From a virus: 23,604 bases of DNA. Positions 7,673 to 15,551 of the stretch are shown piece by piece. Below the pieces are notes generated by a model. That model was not told the origin of the DNA and did no database searches. It saw nothing but the letters and a program-made list of their open reading frames with translations. The position numbers were made by a program, and so were the translations under genes. Within the stretch, counting starts at the first letter, position 1; each line of letters begins with the position of its first letter. Location of the stretch: the IMG/VR virus record IMGVR_UViG_3300034375_001279, positions 1 through 23,604 of that record. One strand, given 5' to 3'.

Positions 7673-9507
7673 TATTTATAATCTCCCATTGCTTTTTCTA
7701 TGTCTTCAGGTGATACCTGTAGAGTGTCTGCTAAGACCTTGTAAAGGTTTTCTATTTCAGATTGTTCTAACGATTTCCAATATTGAGACATATCTTCTTT
7801 TGTAGCGTTATCAAAATAATCTCTTACAAAGTTATTAATGTATGGATACAATTTATCTAGTTTAAACATACGTTGGTCTTCAGCATCACTAGTTAAGAAT
7901 TTATCATCATCATCCGTAAATGTTGGTTTCTTACTAATAGCTTCAGTGTTGTCAAAATCTTGAGTTAGACCCTCTGTTTTACCTTTAAGTTTTGTCATTA
8001 AAGCTTCTCTTTCAGCTGTTTCCTTTTCTTCACGCTTTGCTTTTTCTCTACGTGTTTCAACATTTTCTTTTCTGTGTGTTTCTTTTCTACCATAAATACC
8101 AAAGTTATCAATTACACTTTCTTTGACTTCTTTCATAAATGCTCTCTTTTCAGCACGTGTTGCATTGCTGCCTTCAGGAGAAGTGTGAAAGTCTATTATT
8201 TCACGTTCTATAAAATCTCTTACATCACTAGCTTTTAGTGTATCTTTCTCACCACCTACATCTTCAGAAGTAGCCCTAACTATTTCATCTGTTTTACTGT
8301 TGTAGACAGGGTCTCTGTCATAGATAGGCTTACGTGTTTCTGCTTCTCTAAGTAGTATTCTATAACTGTCATCATAAGGAACACCATCTTTGTTTGCCTC
8401 AGCCATCAACTCTGTAAGACTATCAAATTTACCTTCTGCTATTTTTCTTTTAAAACTATTTACAGAAAAGGAATCAGAATTAGGTGATTGTATTTGGTTC
8501 GCAATTTTAGTTAAGGTTTCTATATACAGTGGATTTCCATATTGTTCTAATTCTTCTTTAAATTGACTTAATTGTAAAGGAGTTATGTTGTCAAGCTCCG
8601 ATGCTCTTTTATATATGTTAGTAACGGCATCTTCTTCTTCGTACTTTCTAAGTTGACGATTCTGTTGTACTAAGGTCATTCTTCTGCCTTCTATTTTCCT
8701 TTTCAGGGCTGTTGCATCTTTATTATTGGCTGATAACAATGACCCTAGTTTTTGACCATTCTTACCAGTGCCTCTGTCAGCATTTAAATACTCTATTGCT
8801 CTATCTAAATCGTCTACTGTCTTACCTGTAGAATACAAAGTACTAGCAGCAAACAAAGCTGCATCATTTATTTGTTTATTGCTGTATGTCCCATCTTGTG
8901 GAAGTTTAGCAAAGATACTGACTCCGCCATCATCAACTGCATCATTAGCTAATATAAAACTACCTAAAGTTTGTACTTTCTTTTGAGATGCTACTTGAAA
9001 TCTTTGTTCAGCATCAACAGATAACAGTTTAGCTTTTTGTTCATTAAAGACTGAAGCATATCCCCCTGCATAATATTTGTCTGCTTGACTAAAATCAGAT
9101 TGAACGTGGTCAGCTAAAAATTCATCCATAGTTTGTTCATCAGGATTGTAATTAGATAAGTTTTGTTTAGCAAAATTAATGTCTTCCGCAGCTTTTAATT
9201 TTCCTAACCAAACGTTATTGGTAGCAGAAGCATACATATTATTTAATGTTTCATTTTCTCCTGATTTTATAACTTTTTCAATTTGTTGTGCTGACATGCC
9301 TTGTGCTGTTAATTTATTAATTTCTACAGCAGCTTCATCTTTTTGTGTTTCAATGTATTGAGCACCTAATTTTTCTAACTGTGGTTGCACTTTCCCTAGT
9401 GATTTAATTAGCCCTGATACTGCTGTATCTTCTACAGATGCTTTTCCAGCACCTGCAAATGTAGAGCCAAAATATTTATTAGTTACTTTAGATTCATATG
9501 CCATCAT
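7672..9507 (-). CDS. Internal virion protein, T7 gp15-like, 611 aa
   Basis: The gene sits between gp14-like and gp16-like genes. The protein is mostly helical and charged, opening MMAYESKVTNKYFGS with FAGAGKAS close behind. Such short, small-residue-rich starts are usual for gp15-type ejection proteins. In T7, gp15 (747 residues) stacks with gp14 and gp16 in the capsid core and is ejected to form part of the periplasmic channel. Residues 460-505 (RKETHRKENVETRREKAKR and so on) are a very charged probable long helix. Two ATG codons are possible: 9507, which overlaps the upstream stop as ATGA, and 9504. They differ by one Met. No enzyme motif is visible. Assignment rests on position, length and composition. 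Confidence 0.8.
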   Translation of the reverse strand: MMAYESKVTNKYFGSTFAGAGKASVEDTAVSGLIKSLGKVQPQLEKLGAQYIETQKDEAAVEINKLTAQGMSAQQIEKVIKSGENETLNNMYASATNNVWLGKLKAAEDINFAKQNLSNYNPDEQTMDEFLADHVQSDFSQADKYYAGGYASVFNEQKAKLLSVDAEQRFQVASQKKVQTLGSFILANDAVDDGGVSIFAKLPQDGTYSNKQINDAALFAASTLYSTGKTVDDLDRAIEYLNADRGTGKNGQKLGSLLSANNKDATALKRKIEGRRMTLVQQNRQLRKYEEEDAVTNIYKRASELDNITPLQLSQFKEELEQYGNPLYIETLTKIANQIQSPNSDSFSVNSFKRKIAEGKFDSLTELMAEANKDGVPYDDSYRILLREAETRKPIYDRDPVYNSKTDEIVRATSEDVGGEKDTLKASDVRDFIEREIIDFHTSPEGSNATRAEKRAFMKEVKESVIDNFGIYGRKETHRKENVETRREKAKREEKETAEREALMTKLKGKTEGLTQDFDNTEAISKKPTFTDDDDKFLTSDAEDQRMFKLDKLYPYINNFVRDYFDNATKEDMSQYWKSLEQSEIENLYKVLADTLQVSPEDIEKAMGDYK

Positions 9508-10133
9508 TTATTACCTAATGTTGTTGTTGGAATTGTATACTGACCTGCAGGAGTGTACCCTTTAAAACCATCTGAACCACCATAACTAACAGCACCTGAT
9601 TGGGCTACAGTGCTAGCTGTTTTAGGTTGATTTATAAGAGCATTAGGGTTTTGTGAATAACCTAAAGCTGTTACACCTATTTCTAACATAGTTCCTAACC
9701 CATTTGGTGGGCTTACTGGTTTAAGATATTGAGAACGAGTCTTCTGCATATTTGCATAAGCTTGTGTATATTGATAATTAGCTTTATACATATCTGATAA
9801 GAAAGCGTTTTGTAGTTCAACGTAATCTGTGTCAGCTGTCCCAGCTAAATCTTGCACTACCTTAAATGGATTACCAAAGCCTAAGTTAAGTGCTTGTGCT
9901 TGTTTCTTACGTACATCCATCTTACGTTTAAAGTCTTCAAGAGCAAATTCTCTAGCTGCTTCTACTTTCTCACCTTCTATCTTTTGGATGTCATTAAGGT
10001 AAGATATGTTAGCATTTTGTTCAGTAATCTTATTAGCTTCTGTTTGAGCTTTTGCTGCTGCTCGTTGGGTTTGATAACCCTGTACAGATTGCATTACTGA
10101 CATTACTGCCATTGCTTCAGCTACGCCACACAT
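9504..10133 (-). CDS. Internal virion protein, T7 gp14-like, 209 aa
   Basis: The length is close to T7 gp14 (196), and the gene has the same neighbours (gp13-like before, gp15-like after). The N terminus MCGVAEAMAVMSVMQSVQGY is hydrophobic and small-residue-rich. It is followed by a long Ala/Gln/Glu helix (residues 20-75), an aromatic segment (DYVELQNAFLSDMYKANYQY) and a Gly/Ser/Pro-rich tail. T7 gp14 is ejected first and inserts in the outer membrane, which suits the amphipathic N-terminal part. The start ATG 10131-10133 has a strong ribosome binding site AAGGAG five bases upstream, within the end of the gp13-like gene, giving a 13-base overlap. Its stop overlaps the next start as ATGA. Confidence 0.83.
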   Translation of the reverse strand: MCGVAEAMAVMSVMQSVQGYQTQRAAAKAQTEANKITEQNANISYLNDIQKIEGEKVEAAREFALEDFKRKMDVRKKQAQALNLGFGNPFKVVQDLAGTADTDYVELQNAFLSDMYKANYQYTQAYANMQKTRSQYLKPVSPPNGLGTMLEIGVTALGYSQNPNALINQPKTASTVAQSGAVSYGGSDGFKGYTPAGQYTIPTTTLGNK

Positions 10134-10597
10134 ATTATCTCCTTCATCATTAAATAGAATGGAATTTTACCTTTGCCATATTGTTCTTCTCGTTTTATTG
10201 TTTTAAATCCTAAATATCTAAGCCACTTCATAGACTTTTCATTTCTAGCATCTACATAGTTAAATAAATATTTATAACCTTTACCCATTTGTGATACCCA
10301 TTCAGGTGATTGTGTTACAAATTCTTTTTTGTAATTAAATAACTCATCACTAGATAATAACCAAGCTACGCCGTAGTCACGGTCTAACGTCGGTACACTA
10401 CCAAACATGCCCACAACATATTCTTCTTCTGTTCCTATCACACTCCATGTTCTATGTCCTCTTTCTTGGAAAGGTGTCATAAGAGCCTCAGCAGCTCCTA
10501 TGTTATCTGATGCTTTTATTTCGTCTCTGTCTTCTTGCCTTATTTTAGGTGCAAGAAAAGCTATGTCTGCTGAAATTGCTTGTCTTACGTATGCCAT
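10121..10597 (-). CDS. T7 gp13-like protein with GNAT-type fold (DUF2833 family), 158 aa
   Basis: The protein begins MAYVRQAISADIAFLAP and carries the DUF2833/gp13 pattern: EIKASDNIGAAEALM at about 26-40, a strand-like EEYVVGMFGSVP, the gp13-type AWLLSSDELF, then YLFNYVDARNEKSMKWLRYLGF at 110-131. That last segment resembles the C-terminal half of GNAT acetyltransferases. T7 gp13 is linked to virion assembly. No acetyl-transfer activity is known for the family, and I do not see a clear acetyl-CoA-binding Q/RxxGxG/A loop. The ATG follows directly on the TAA of the tail tube gene, with ribosome binding site AGGAGA inside that gene. Identification is by pattern plus position between gp12 and gp14. 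Confidence 0.8.
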   Translation of the reverse strand: MAYVRQAISADIAFLAPKIRQEDRDEIKASDNIGAAEALMTPFQERGHRTWSVIGTEEEYVVGMFGSVPTLDRDYGVAWLLSSDELFNYKKEFVTQSPEWVSQMGKGYKYLFNYVDARNEKSMKWLRYLGFKTIKREEQYGKGKIPFYLMMKEIICVA

Positions 10598-13084
10598 TTA
10601 TATTCTCCTAGAACGTCTATGATAGTAACCTTCCACTTCAGCACTAGGAATAAACATAGGTAAGTGTGAGCTACTCTTTATATCTAATGTAAATAATGTA
10701 TTTCTACTTTGTACAGGAACAATAATAGTACCTGACGAAATCGCTGGGTTATCTACTGCTCCTGATAAACCAATAATGTAACCATTCATAAATGTAGTAT
10801 ACGTATCTCTATTCTCAGGTGTCACTTCTACTTGGAAGAATCCACTGTCTTCATAATCAAATGATATGGTACGTATCTGATACCTACCTGAAGTAACAGC
10901 TATAGACCCTTGTCCTGAAGATTCTCTTACATATTGTGGTGACAATGTATATTTAGATTCATAAGGGACACCTATGATTAAACTAGTGTGGTCACCTTCT
11001 ATTGTATATGTTGAACCTGTTGTATTTGTTACTGTGTAATTAGCTCCTGTAGAAGCATTTACAGCTATTAATCCTGTTTTAGCTCCATATGGGCTAGTGA
11101 ATGTAGTGAGGTCAGTAGCTGAATCATAAGTACCAGTTACTGTTGTTTTAAGGTCTACATAAACATTATGACCTATGGTTGAGTCTGCTAAATCTTGTAA
11201 GTCAATACGTAATAACTTTGTGTCTGTTCCTTCAGCTACAAATAGATATACAAAACTACGGTCTATCATTCCACCTATTATTTTAACATTGTCTAGTTGC
11301 CATTTAGACCACGCTGTTTGTACTTTCTCACCTCTATCAAAGAAGTATTTGTACATATACATGGTGTTGGCATTGGTAGGTGATACAGCTGTTCCTGTAG
11401 TGTATGGTGCTGTCTGAGTGTCAGCTGTATCTGAACACAGCACTATCAAAGAATCTTCTGTTGTGTTACTTAATATTGAATAAGCGTTGTCAGGTATCAA
11501 AGTTTGTACCGCAACAGTAACATCTAAACCGTCATTAGTTAATGTATCATTGTCTGAATAATATTCTCTTACTGCTGTGTTTGCATTACGTACTTGTGAG
11601 AAGTAAGCATATCTACCTGAAGATACAGGTGTTACATTGGCATTGTGTGAGAATGTTGATACTTCATTCAACACAGCTGAGGTCGGGGTAATTGTCTCAG
11701 CTGCTGAAGCGAGTTTATACTGTGATGTGTCGGAGAATAACAGTAAGGTCTCGTTGAATGATATTGAATTTCTTAATACGTTAACAGTTGTACCTGAAGC
11801 TGCAACATCTATAACATCTGTATCTAATACTTGTGTTACTGTTGTTGCAAAGAAATTAAAGAAATCAGCATTACCTGATAATATTAAGTTCTCTCCAGCT
11901 AATATACCTAGTCTATTTTTATAGAATGTAAGGTTCTGTATTTTCTGTCCTACAAATGTAGGGTCAGGATTTGTTACATCATTCCCAGCGTCTCTTTCTG
12001 TATAGCTTTGTTTAGCAAAAGTAAATGTCCCATCATTGTTGTTAATAAGAGCGTGTGGCATAGTAGCATTATTAAGACCTGTACTTGTGTTAGGTGCTAT
12101 ACATTCTTCCCAAACACCATTGCCTACATAGTTAACATAGTAATCTGATGTTGTATCACCAGCATCCCCTGTTACTTTAATCTTATCATTTAACTTTGCA
12201 TAATAAGGTAGCTTAGTAAAATCTTGTATTTCATCTTTAACAGCATATAGTTCAGCATTACCCGCTCCATCATGTGTCTCTACTGTGTAGCTAGTGTTTT
12301 GGTCTACTACATAACCACGCAGTGCAGACTGATGTTCTGTAAATGTAAACTCAGCTGTAACTGCTGAATAACTGCTTAAACCTTGTGTTGTAGTTAGTGT
12401 TGCTCCTGTGTCTGCTCTAGTTAATTTAAACTCTATACTAGAAGAAGAGTCCCAATAAGTACTGCTTGTACCATATCTAAAGATATCTATTAGCTTTGCT
12501 GTGTCTCTAAACTGTGTGTCATGGTTAGCGTCACTACCGTCAGGCATTTGTATAATTGCATTAATACCATAAGGCAAGTCAGGGTGAGTAAGGTGTATTG
12601 CATACTCTCTACCAAAGTTAGTTACCTTAAACACTATATAAAAGTATTCTTCTTTAGCTGCTGTAGTTGTACCACTTTGTGTTGGTGTTATAGATTTGTT
12701 AGATACAAAAGTATAGTCAGCAATGTTAACCATCTTAAAATCATTCTTAGGGTTAGTAGTCGTAAGATAAGATGTACCATCAGGGTAAGTCACAGTCTTC
12801 TCATTACCTTGTAAGTCAAAAACTCTTACACCACCATTGTAAAATGCAGCCATGTACTTATTGTTCTCATCTCTTTGTATGCTCCATATCTTTGTAGTGT
12901 TAGGAAACACATTTGTAGCATCTAGTGTAGCTATATATTCTGATGGTGGGCGTTTGCCTAAGCCTTTGATTATATTGTTTTGACAATTAATCTGTTCTTC
13001 ACCTTGATTAATACCACGTTGGGTAGGGGTTTGTTGGCTTATACCATTCAGAAAGTTAGGTATTGATTGAGAAACTACTGCCAT
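10598..13084 (-). CDS. Tail tubular protein B, T7 gp12-like nozzle protein, 828 aa
   Basis: The N terminus is diagnostic: VSQSIPNFLNGISQQTP, QINCQNNIIKGLGKRPPSEY. This is the conserved opening of gp12-type tail nozzle proteins. The length (828) is close to T7 gp12 (794). The body is beta-rich with internal signatures such as QNLTFYKNRLGILAGENLILS and SRNTLFTLDIKSSSHLPM near the end. The C terminus is arginine-rich (YYHRRSRRI). It forms the distal part of the short tail, below the gp11 ring. The ATG shares one base with the gp11-like stop (TAATG). Confidence 0.95.
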   Translation of the reverse strand: MAVVSQSIPNFLNGISQQTPTQRGINQGEEQINCQNNIIKGLGKRPPSEYIATLDATNVFPNTTKIWSIQRDENNKYMAAFYNGGVRVFDLQGNEKTVTYPDGTSYLTTTNPKNDFKMVNIADYTFVSNKSITPTQSGTTTAAKEEYFYIVFKVTNFGREYAIHLTHPDLPYGINAIIQMPDGSDANHDTQFRDTAKLIDIFRYGTSSTYWDSSSSIEFKLTRADTGATLTTTQGLSSYSAVTAEFTFTEHQSALRGYVVDQNTSYTVETHDGAGNAELYAVKDEIQDFTKLPYYAKLNDKIKVTGDAGDTTSDYYVNYVGNGVWEECIAPNTSTGLNNATMPHALINNNDGTFTFAKQSYTERDAGNDVTNPDPTFVGQKIQNLTFYKNRLGILAGENLILSGNADFFNFFATTVTQVLDTDVIDVAASGTTVNVLRNSISFNETLLLFSDTSQYKLASAAETITPTSAVLNEVSTFSHNANVTPVSSGRYAYFSQVRNANTAVREYYSDNDTLTNDGLDVTVAVQTLIPDNAYSILSNTTEDSLIVLCSDTADTQTAPYTTGTAVSPTNANTMYMYKYFFDRGEKVQTAWSKWQLDNVKIIGGMIDRSFVYLFVAEGTDTKLLRIDLQDLADSTIGHNVYVDLKTTVTGTYDSATDLTTFTSPYGAKTGLIAVNASTGANYTVTNTTGSTYTIEGDHTSLIIGVPYESKYTLSPQYVRESSGQGSIAVTSGRYQIRTISFDYEDSGFFQVEVTPENRDTYTTFMNGYIIGLSGAVDNPAISSGTIIVPVQSRNTLFTLDIKSSSHLPMFIPSAEVEGYYHRRSRRI

Positions 13085-13686
13085 TAATAAGTCCTTCTAG
13101 GTGGTCTGTTAATTATTGAATATGTATTTGCATCCCCTTCTAGTATGTTTACATCCTCACTTCTAGAATCAGATTGCTTAAAGTTATTATAAGCTTCCTG
13201 TTCATCTATACTCATTAACTCAGATAAACCAGCATCACCAATAAATCTAGCTGCAAAACGTCTAGCTGCTTTTACTGTAATATAGCGTCTAGCGTATTCA
13301 GGTAGTTGTTCAAATTGTTGTATCAGCACAACATCTAATGGTGGGACACTTGTAAAAATGTCTGTGTGATTATCTAGGTCATACAGTTTACCATCACGTA
13401 TTACTACGTTTTGATATCTGTGTGTTGCATGGGCGTCAGCTTGGACGCAGTTGGAAGGTAATGGAATCTTACTATCATCATCTATTGAGTAAGTTACATT
13501 GTATTCAGAGTTAAAGTTCCAGCCCTCACTTTGTACAGAGAGGCTAGTCTCATCAAGTATATTTATAGCGACAGATACATCTACGTTTGTTATGCCGCTA
13601 ATTGAGTTAACAGGTGCTTCTCCAATAGCAGAGAGCATGGTGTTGATAGCTTGTAACTCGGTAGTTGGTGTTATTTGTGTTGCCAT
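13084..13686 (-). CDS. Tail tubular protein A, T7 gp11-like gatekeeper, 200 aa
   Basis: The protein opens with TELQAINTMLSAIGEAPVNS, the hallmark of gp11-type tail tube proteins. It also shows ETSLSVQSEGWNFN, VPPLDVVLIQQFEQLPEYAR and YITVKAARRFAARFIGD at about residues 136-152. Length 200 is near T7 gp11 (196). It forms the ring that joins the portal to the nozzle protein. The gene is the first after the terminator at 13696-13727. It has its own ribosome binding site (GAGGAA, 4 bases before the ATG), located right after the terminator stem. Its stop overlaps the next start as TAATG, so it is coupled to the gp12-type gene. Confidence 0.94.
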   Translation of the reverse strand: MATQITPTTELQAINTMLSAIGEAPVNSISGITNVDVSVAINILDETSLSVQSEGWNFNSEYNVTYSIDDDSKIPLPSNCVQADAHATHRYQNVVIRDGKLYDLDNHTDIFTSVPPLDVVLIQQFEQLPEYARRYITVKAARRFAARFIGDAGLSELMSIDEQEAYNNFKQSDSRSEDVNILEGDANTYSIINRPPRRTY

Positions 13687-13695
13687 AATTTCCTC

Positions 13696-13727
13696 AATAA
13701 AGAGGGGACAGCATAAGCCATCCCCTC
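13696..13727 (-). terminator. Rho-independent terminator after the capsid gene (T-phi-like)
   Basis: On the minus strand GAGGGGA pairs with TCCCCTC across an inner TGGC-TTAT-GCTG, giving an 11-pair stem (two G-U pairs) with a four-base loop at 13702-13727, followed by TTTATT. It lies between the capsid stop and the gp11-like start, where T7 has its T-phi terminator. The U tract is short, so read-through is expected, which is also needed for transcription of the tail genes downstream. On the plus strand no T tract follows, so it acts in the direction of the genes. Confidence 0.85.
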
Positions 13728-13748
13728 AAGGTTAAGTATAAGAAACGA

Positions 13749-14732
13749 TTAAGCTTCTTTAATACCTACAGCTGCTTCAGGTCTAAGCACGCCGTGACCC
13801 ATAGCATATTTAGCTACCATCAATGTACCTTGACGTCTTATGTCATATTCCATTTCAGTTGCTAAGTCCATGAGCTTAACAGTACCAGCTGCTGAAGGGT
13901 GACAAACCAATGCAACATAGTTAGATAAATCAACTTGTTGTGGGTTTGAACCACCAGCTGTAGCAGAACCGCCGTCAACGTTTGTTGAAGCTGAGAAGTC
14001 AGAAGCCACAAAGTGTGGTGTTGGTACTAGTTCAATACCAGCAATCTTGACTACTTTACCTTCAGCAATAGAACCTTGACCACTAAAGTCAACGTTAATA
14101 GCGTTGGTAGCGTTTGCTAATTTGTAATACTCTTCAAGTCTGATGAAGCACTTACGTCCTTCTCTTGGCACATAGTTAGCGTCAAGCTGTTTAGCAGCGT
14201 CGAAGAGTGAATCAATCACAGCGTTAGCAGCTGTAGCAGCTGTCGCACTAGCGATTGAAGTGTTTGTTAACACAGTTCCTGAAGCATAGCCTGAATCAGC
14301 TACGTTTGCAGAAGCTTGTGCTGCTTGTCCGATTGTTTGTAGAATGTGCTTATCTTTTTGAAAAGCTAATGCTCTACCGATTTCGGAAGAATAAGAGCCT
14401 CTAACATCATAATGATTCTTTGCTTCTTCTATGTTAGAAAGAAAAACAGAAGATATCAATAAGTCATTGATTGTTATGATTTTCTCGTTGTGGTTTACGT
14501 CACTACCAGTGATTTCTGTACCAGCTGTATGATAAGAAGCATCAATTCTGCCCATTACAGGGAATTGTGCACTTTTACCATTACTGATTGTACGTACAGT
14601 CTCAGCTCCTTGAGTTACTGAAGCACGTTCAAATGAAGTTAATACCTCTCCTGAAAATACTTTAAGAAATAGAGCGTCTTCTGAACCACCAGTGTTGATT
14701 TTACCGACTGATACTGGACTAGCACCTGCCAT
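13749..14732 (-). CDS. Major capsid protein, T7 gp10-like, 327 aa
   Basis: A T7 gp10A-type capsid protein (345 residues in T7). Visible signatures include LFLKVFSGEVLTSFERASV, KSAQFPVMGRIDASYHTAG, EKIITINDLLISSVFLSNIE and EIGRALAFQKDKHILQTIGQ. The fold is expected to be HK97-like; it builds the icosahedral shell over the scaffold. The C terminus ends GHGVLRPEAAVGIKEA. I see no extended second product like T7 gp10B after the stop, because a terminator follows within 50 bases. The ribosome binding site AAAGGAG lies 7 bases before the ATG, among the best in the window, and a structured leader precedes it. Codon use favours clean synonymous choices, as for a highly expressed gene. Confidence 0.96.
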   Translation of the reverse strand: MAGASPVSVGKINTGGSEDALFLKVFSGEVLTSFERASVTQGAETVRTISNGKSAQFPVMGRIDASYHTAGTEITGSDVNHNEKIITINDLLISSVFLSNIEEAKNHYDVRGSYSSEIGRALAFQKDKHILQTIGQAAQASANVADSGYASGTVLTNTSIASATAATAANAVIDSLFDAAKQLDANYVPREGRKCFIRLEEYYKLANATNAINVDFSGQGSIAEGKVVKIAGIELVPTPHFVASDFSASTNVDGGSATAGGSNPQQVDLSNYVALVCHPSAAGTVKLMDLATEMEYDIRRQGTLMVAKYAMGHGVLRPEAAVGIKEA

Positions 14733-14868
14733 AATAAATCTCCTTTGGTTGTAGTTTAGTTGTTGTTAAACGCCTCTAAGATTCACCCCAAGATTGTCTT
14801 CCGCAGAAGGTCAAGTTGCACTACTTGTCGGCAACAGCCACCTAAAAAGGTCGCACTGTTATATTTTA
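14733..14868 (-). promoter_or_regulatory. Structured, G+C-rich leader of the capsid gene
   Basis: This is the longest gap in the window (136 bases). The stretch 14761-14860 has 47 G or C in 100 bases, well above the genes around it. Read on the minus strand it can form at least three neighbouring hairpins: ACCT-TTTT-AGGT at 14840-14851, extendable by two pairs past a mismatch to 14837-14854; GTTGC with an 11-base loop to GCAAC at 14815-14835; and CTTC-TGCG-GAAG at 14798-14809. An alternative GGC-TGTT-GCC at 14830-14839 competes with the first two. The segment next to the start is unstructured (AACAACAACTAAACTACAACC) and leads to AAAGGAG. T7 has promoter phi10 here. The hairpins are seen; a role as promoter region, mRNA-stabilising leader or processing site is inference. 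Confidence 0.5.
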
Positions 14869-15309
14869 CTAAAACTTATTCTTTTTACTACTGTTTTCTG
14901 AGGGTGTTAAATATTGTAAATTACCTATTACATGTAAGCCTGATACAGTTTCTCCTTGTAGGGGAATTATATGGTCTACGTGATAGCCTTTAGGAACATT
15001 CATATAAAACTTTCTAATAAGTTCTTCTTCAGACCAAGTCGGTGTTCTCAGTAATTCAGATGCTCTTCTTTTGGCACTGTGTACTCTGTATGTTAATTTG
15101 CCTTTCTTAGACTGTTTATATTTCTTTTGTGTTAATCTACCTTTATTAGACTGTTTATATTTCTTCAGTGCTAATTTACCTTCATCAGACTGTTGATATT
15201 TCTGCTGCTGTTTTTTATAAGCTGCAGTCTTATTATATAACCTGTGGTACGCTTTCCTATACTCTTTATAAGACTCAAAGTCTTCTTTGTTCAATCCAAA
15301 TTTATCCAT
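14869..15309 (-). CDS. HNH homing-type endonuclease, 146 aa
   Basis: The C-terminal half carries an HNH nuclease core: YHVDHIIPLQG at residues 109-119 (the DH pair at 112-113), then GLHVIGNLQYLTPSEN at 124-139 with the Asn at 130 and 139, and a basic end SKKNKF. The N-terminal half (1-35) is helical and charged. Residues 36-74 are three 13-residue repeats of the form KKYKQSxKGKLT, probably DNA-contacting. This layout is typical of free-standing phage homing endonucleases. The start ATG 15307-15309 overlaps the previous stop as TAATG; the in-frame GTG at 15321 is less likely. The gene lies between the small basic genes and the capsid leader, a place where T7 has no gene, so it looks like an insertion. 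Confidence 0.87.
   Translation of the reverse strand: MDKFGLNKEDFESYKEYRKAYHRLYNKTAAYKKQQQKYQQSDEGKLALKKYKQSNKGRLTQKKYKQSKKGKLTYRVHSAKRRASELLRTPTWSEEELIRKFYMNVPKGYHVDHIIPLQGETVSGLHVIGNLQYLTPSENSSKKNKF
15088..15204 (-). repeat. Three tandem 39-base repeats in the HNH gene
   Basis: The three units encode Q36-L48, K49-Q61 and K62-Y74 of the endonuclease (QQKYQQSDEGKLAL-like, KKYKQSNKGRLTQ, KKYKQSKKGKLTY). Units two and three share a run of about 20 identical bases (ttagactgtttatatttctt on the plus strand), so one duplication is recent. The repeats are rich in Lys, Gln, Tyr and Ser, fitting a linker that binds DNA. Confidence 0.85.
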
Positions 15310-15551
15310 TAGCACTTCCACTTACGTAAAGCTAGAGCCTTACGTGTTGGCTTTCCATTTGGTTTTTTCATTGCACCTTTAACACCACTCATTCTTGCAC
15401 AGAAACTTTTACGTCTCCCAGCTGCTTTAGAACCTTTAGGTGCTTTTCCTGTTACAGGTGGTTTAAGATTAGCCCCAGTCTTACGTTTGTAATAACGTCT
15501 ACCAGCGGCATTTAATCCGCCACTAGGGCTTTGGTGTTTCTTTGCTGGCAT
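15309..15551 (-). CDS. Small basic protein, DUF6321-like, 80 aa
   Basis: The protein begins MPAKKHQSPSGGLNAAGR and contains YYKRKTGANLKPPV, AAGRRKSFCARMSGVKGAM and a C-terminal RKWKC. I recognise this pattern as the DUF6321 family, short basic proteins common in marine phages near structural genes; the function is not known. It has 24 Lys or Arg and no Asp or Glu in 80 residues, and two cysteines (51 and 80). The ATG follows directly on the TAA of the 49-residue gene. Its stop overlaps the endonuclease start as TAATG. Nucleic acid binding inside or during head assembly is a reasonable inference. Confidence 0.82.
   Translation of the reverse strand: MPAKKHQSPSGGLNAAGRRYYKRKTGANLKPPVTGKAPKGSKAAGRRKSFCARMSGVKGAMKKPNGKPTRKALALRKWKC

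Noticed and set aside
10598-10625. ACGTTCTAGGAGAATATAAATG before the gp13-like gene as a promoter copy
   Set aside because: The likeness is limited to the ribosome site region (TAGGAGAAT); the upstream CCC part does not match and the bases encode the arginine-rich end of the tail tube protein.
12521-12814. Plus-strand frame of 97 codons opposite the gp12-like gene, and similar opposite-strand frames at 6003-6374, 6969-7400 and 17535-17999
   Set aside because: They lie wholly inside strongly identified minus-strand genes, have no ribosome site or family signature, and their Ser/Leu/Cys-rich composition is that of antisense translation.
13687-13748. A second, longer capsid product by frameshift as in T7 gp10B
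   Set aside because: A terminator hairpin starts within 25 bases of the capsid stop and I saw no slippery site with a useful extension.
14733-14868. Remnant of a group I intron or an IscB-type guide RNA next to the HNH gene
   Set aside because: The gap is only 136 bases, I cannot place group I core elements, the flanking genes are not interrupted, and the HNH protein is a 146-residue homing type without RuvC parts.
14837-14870. A further copy of the promoter-like motif before the capsid gene (T7 phi10 place)
   Set aside because: AGTGCGACCTTTTTAG has only scattered agreement with TAAAGTWCCCGTYTTAG and needs a gap; the CCCGT core is missing.
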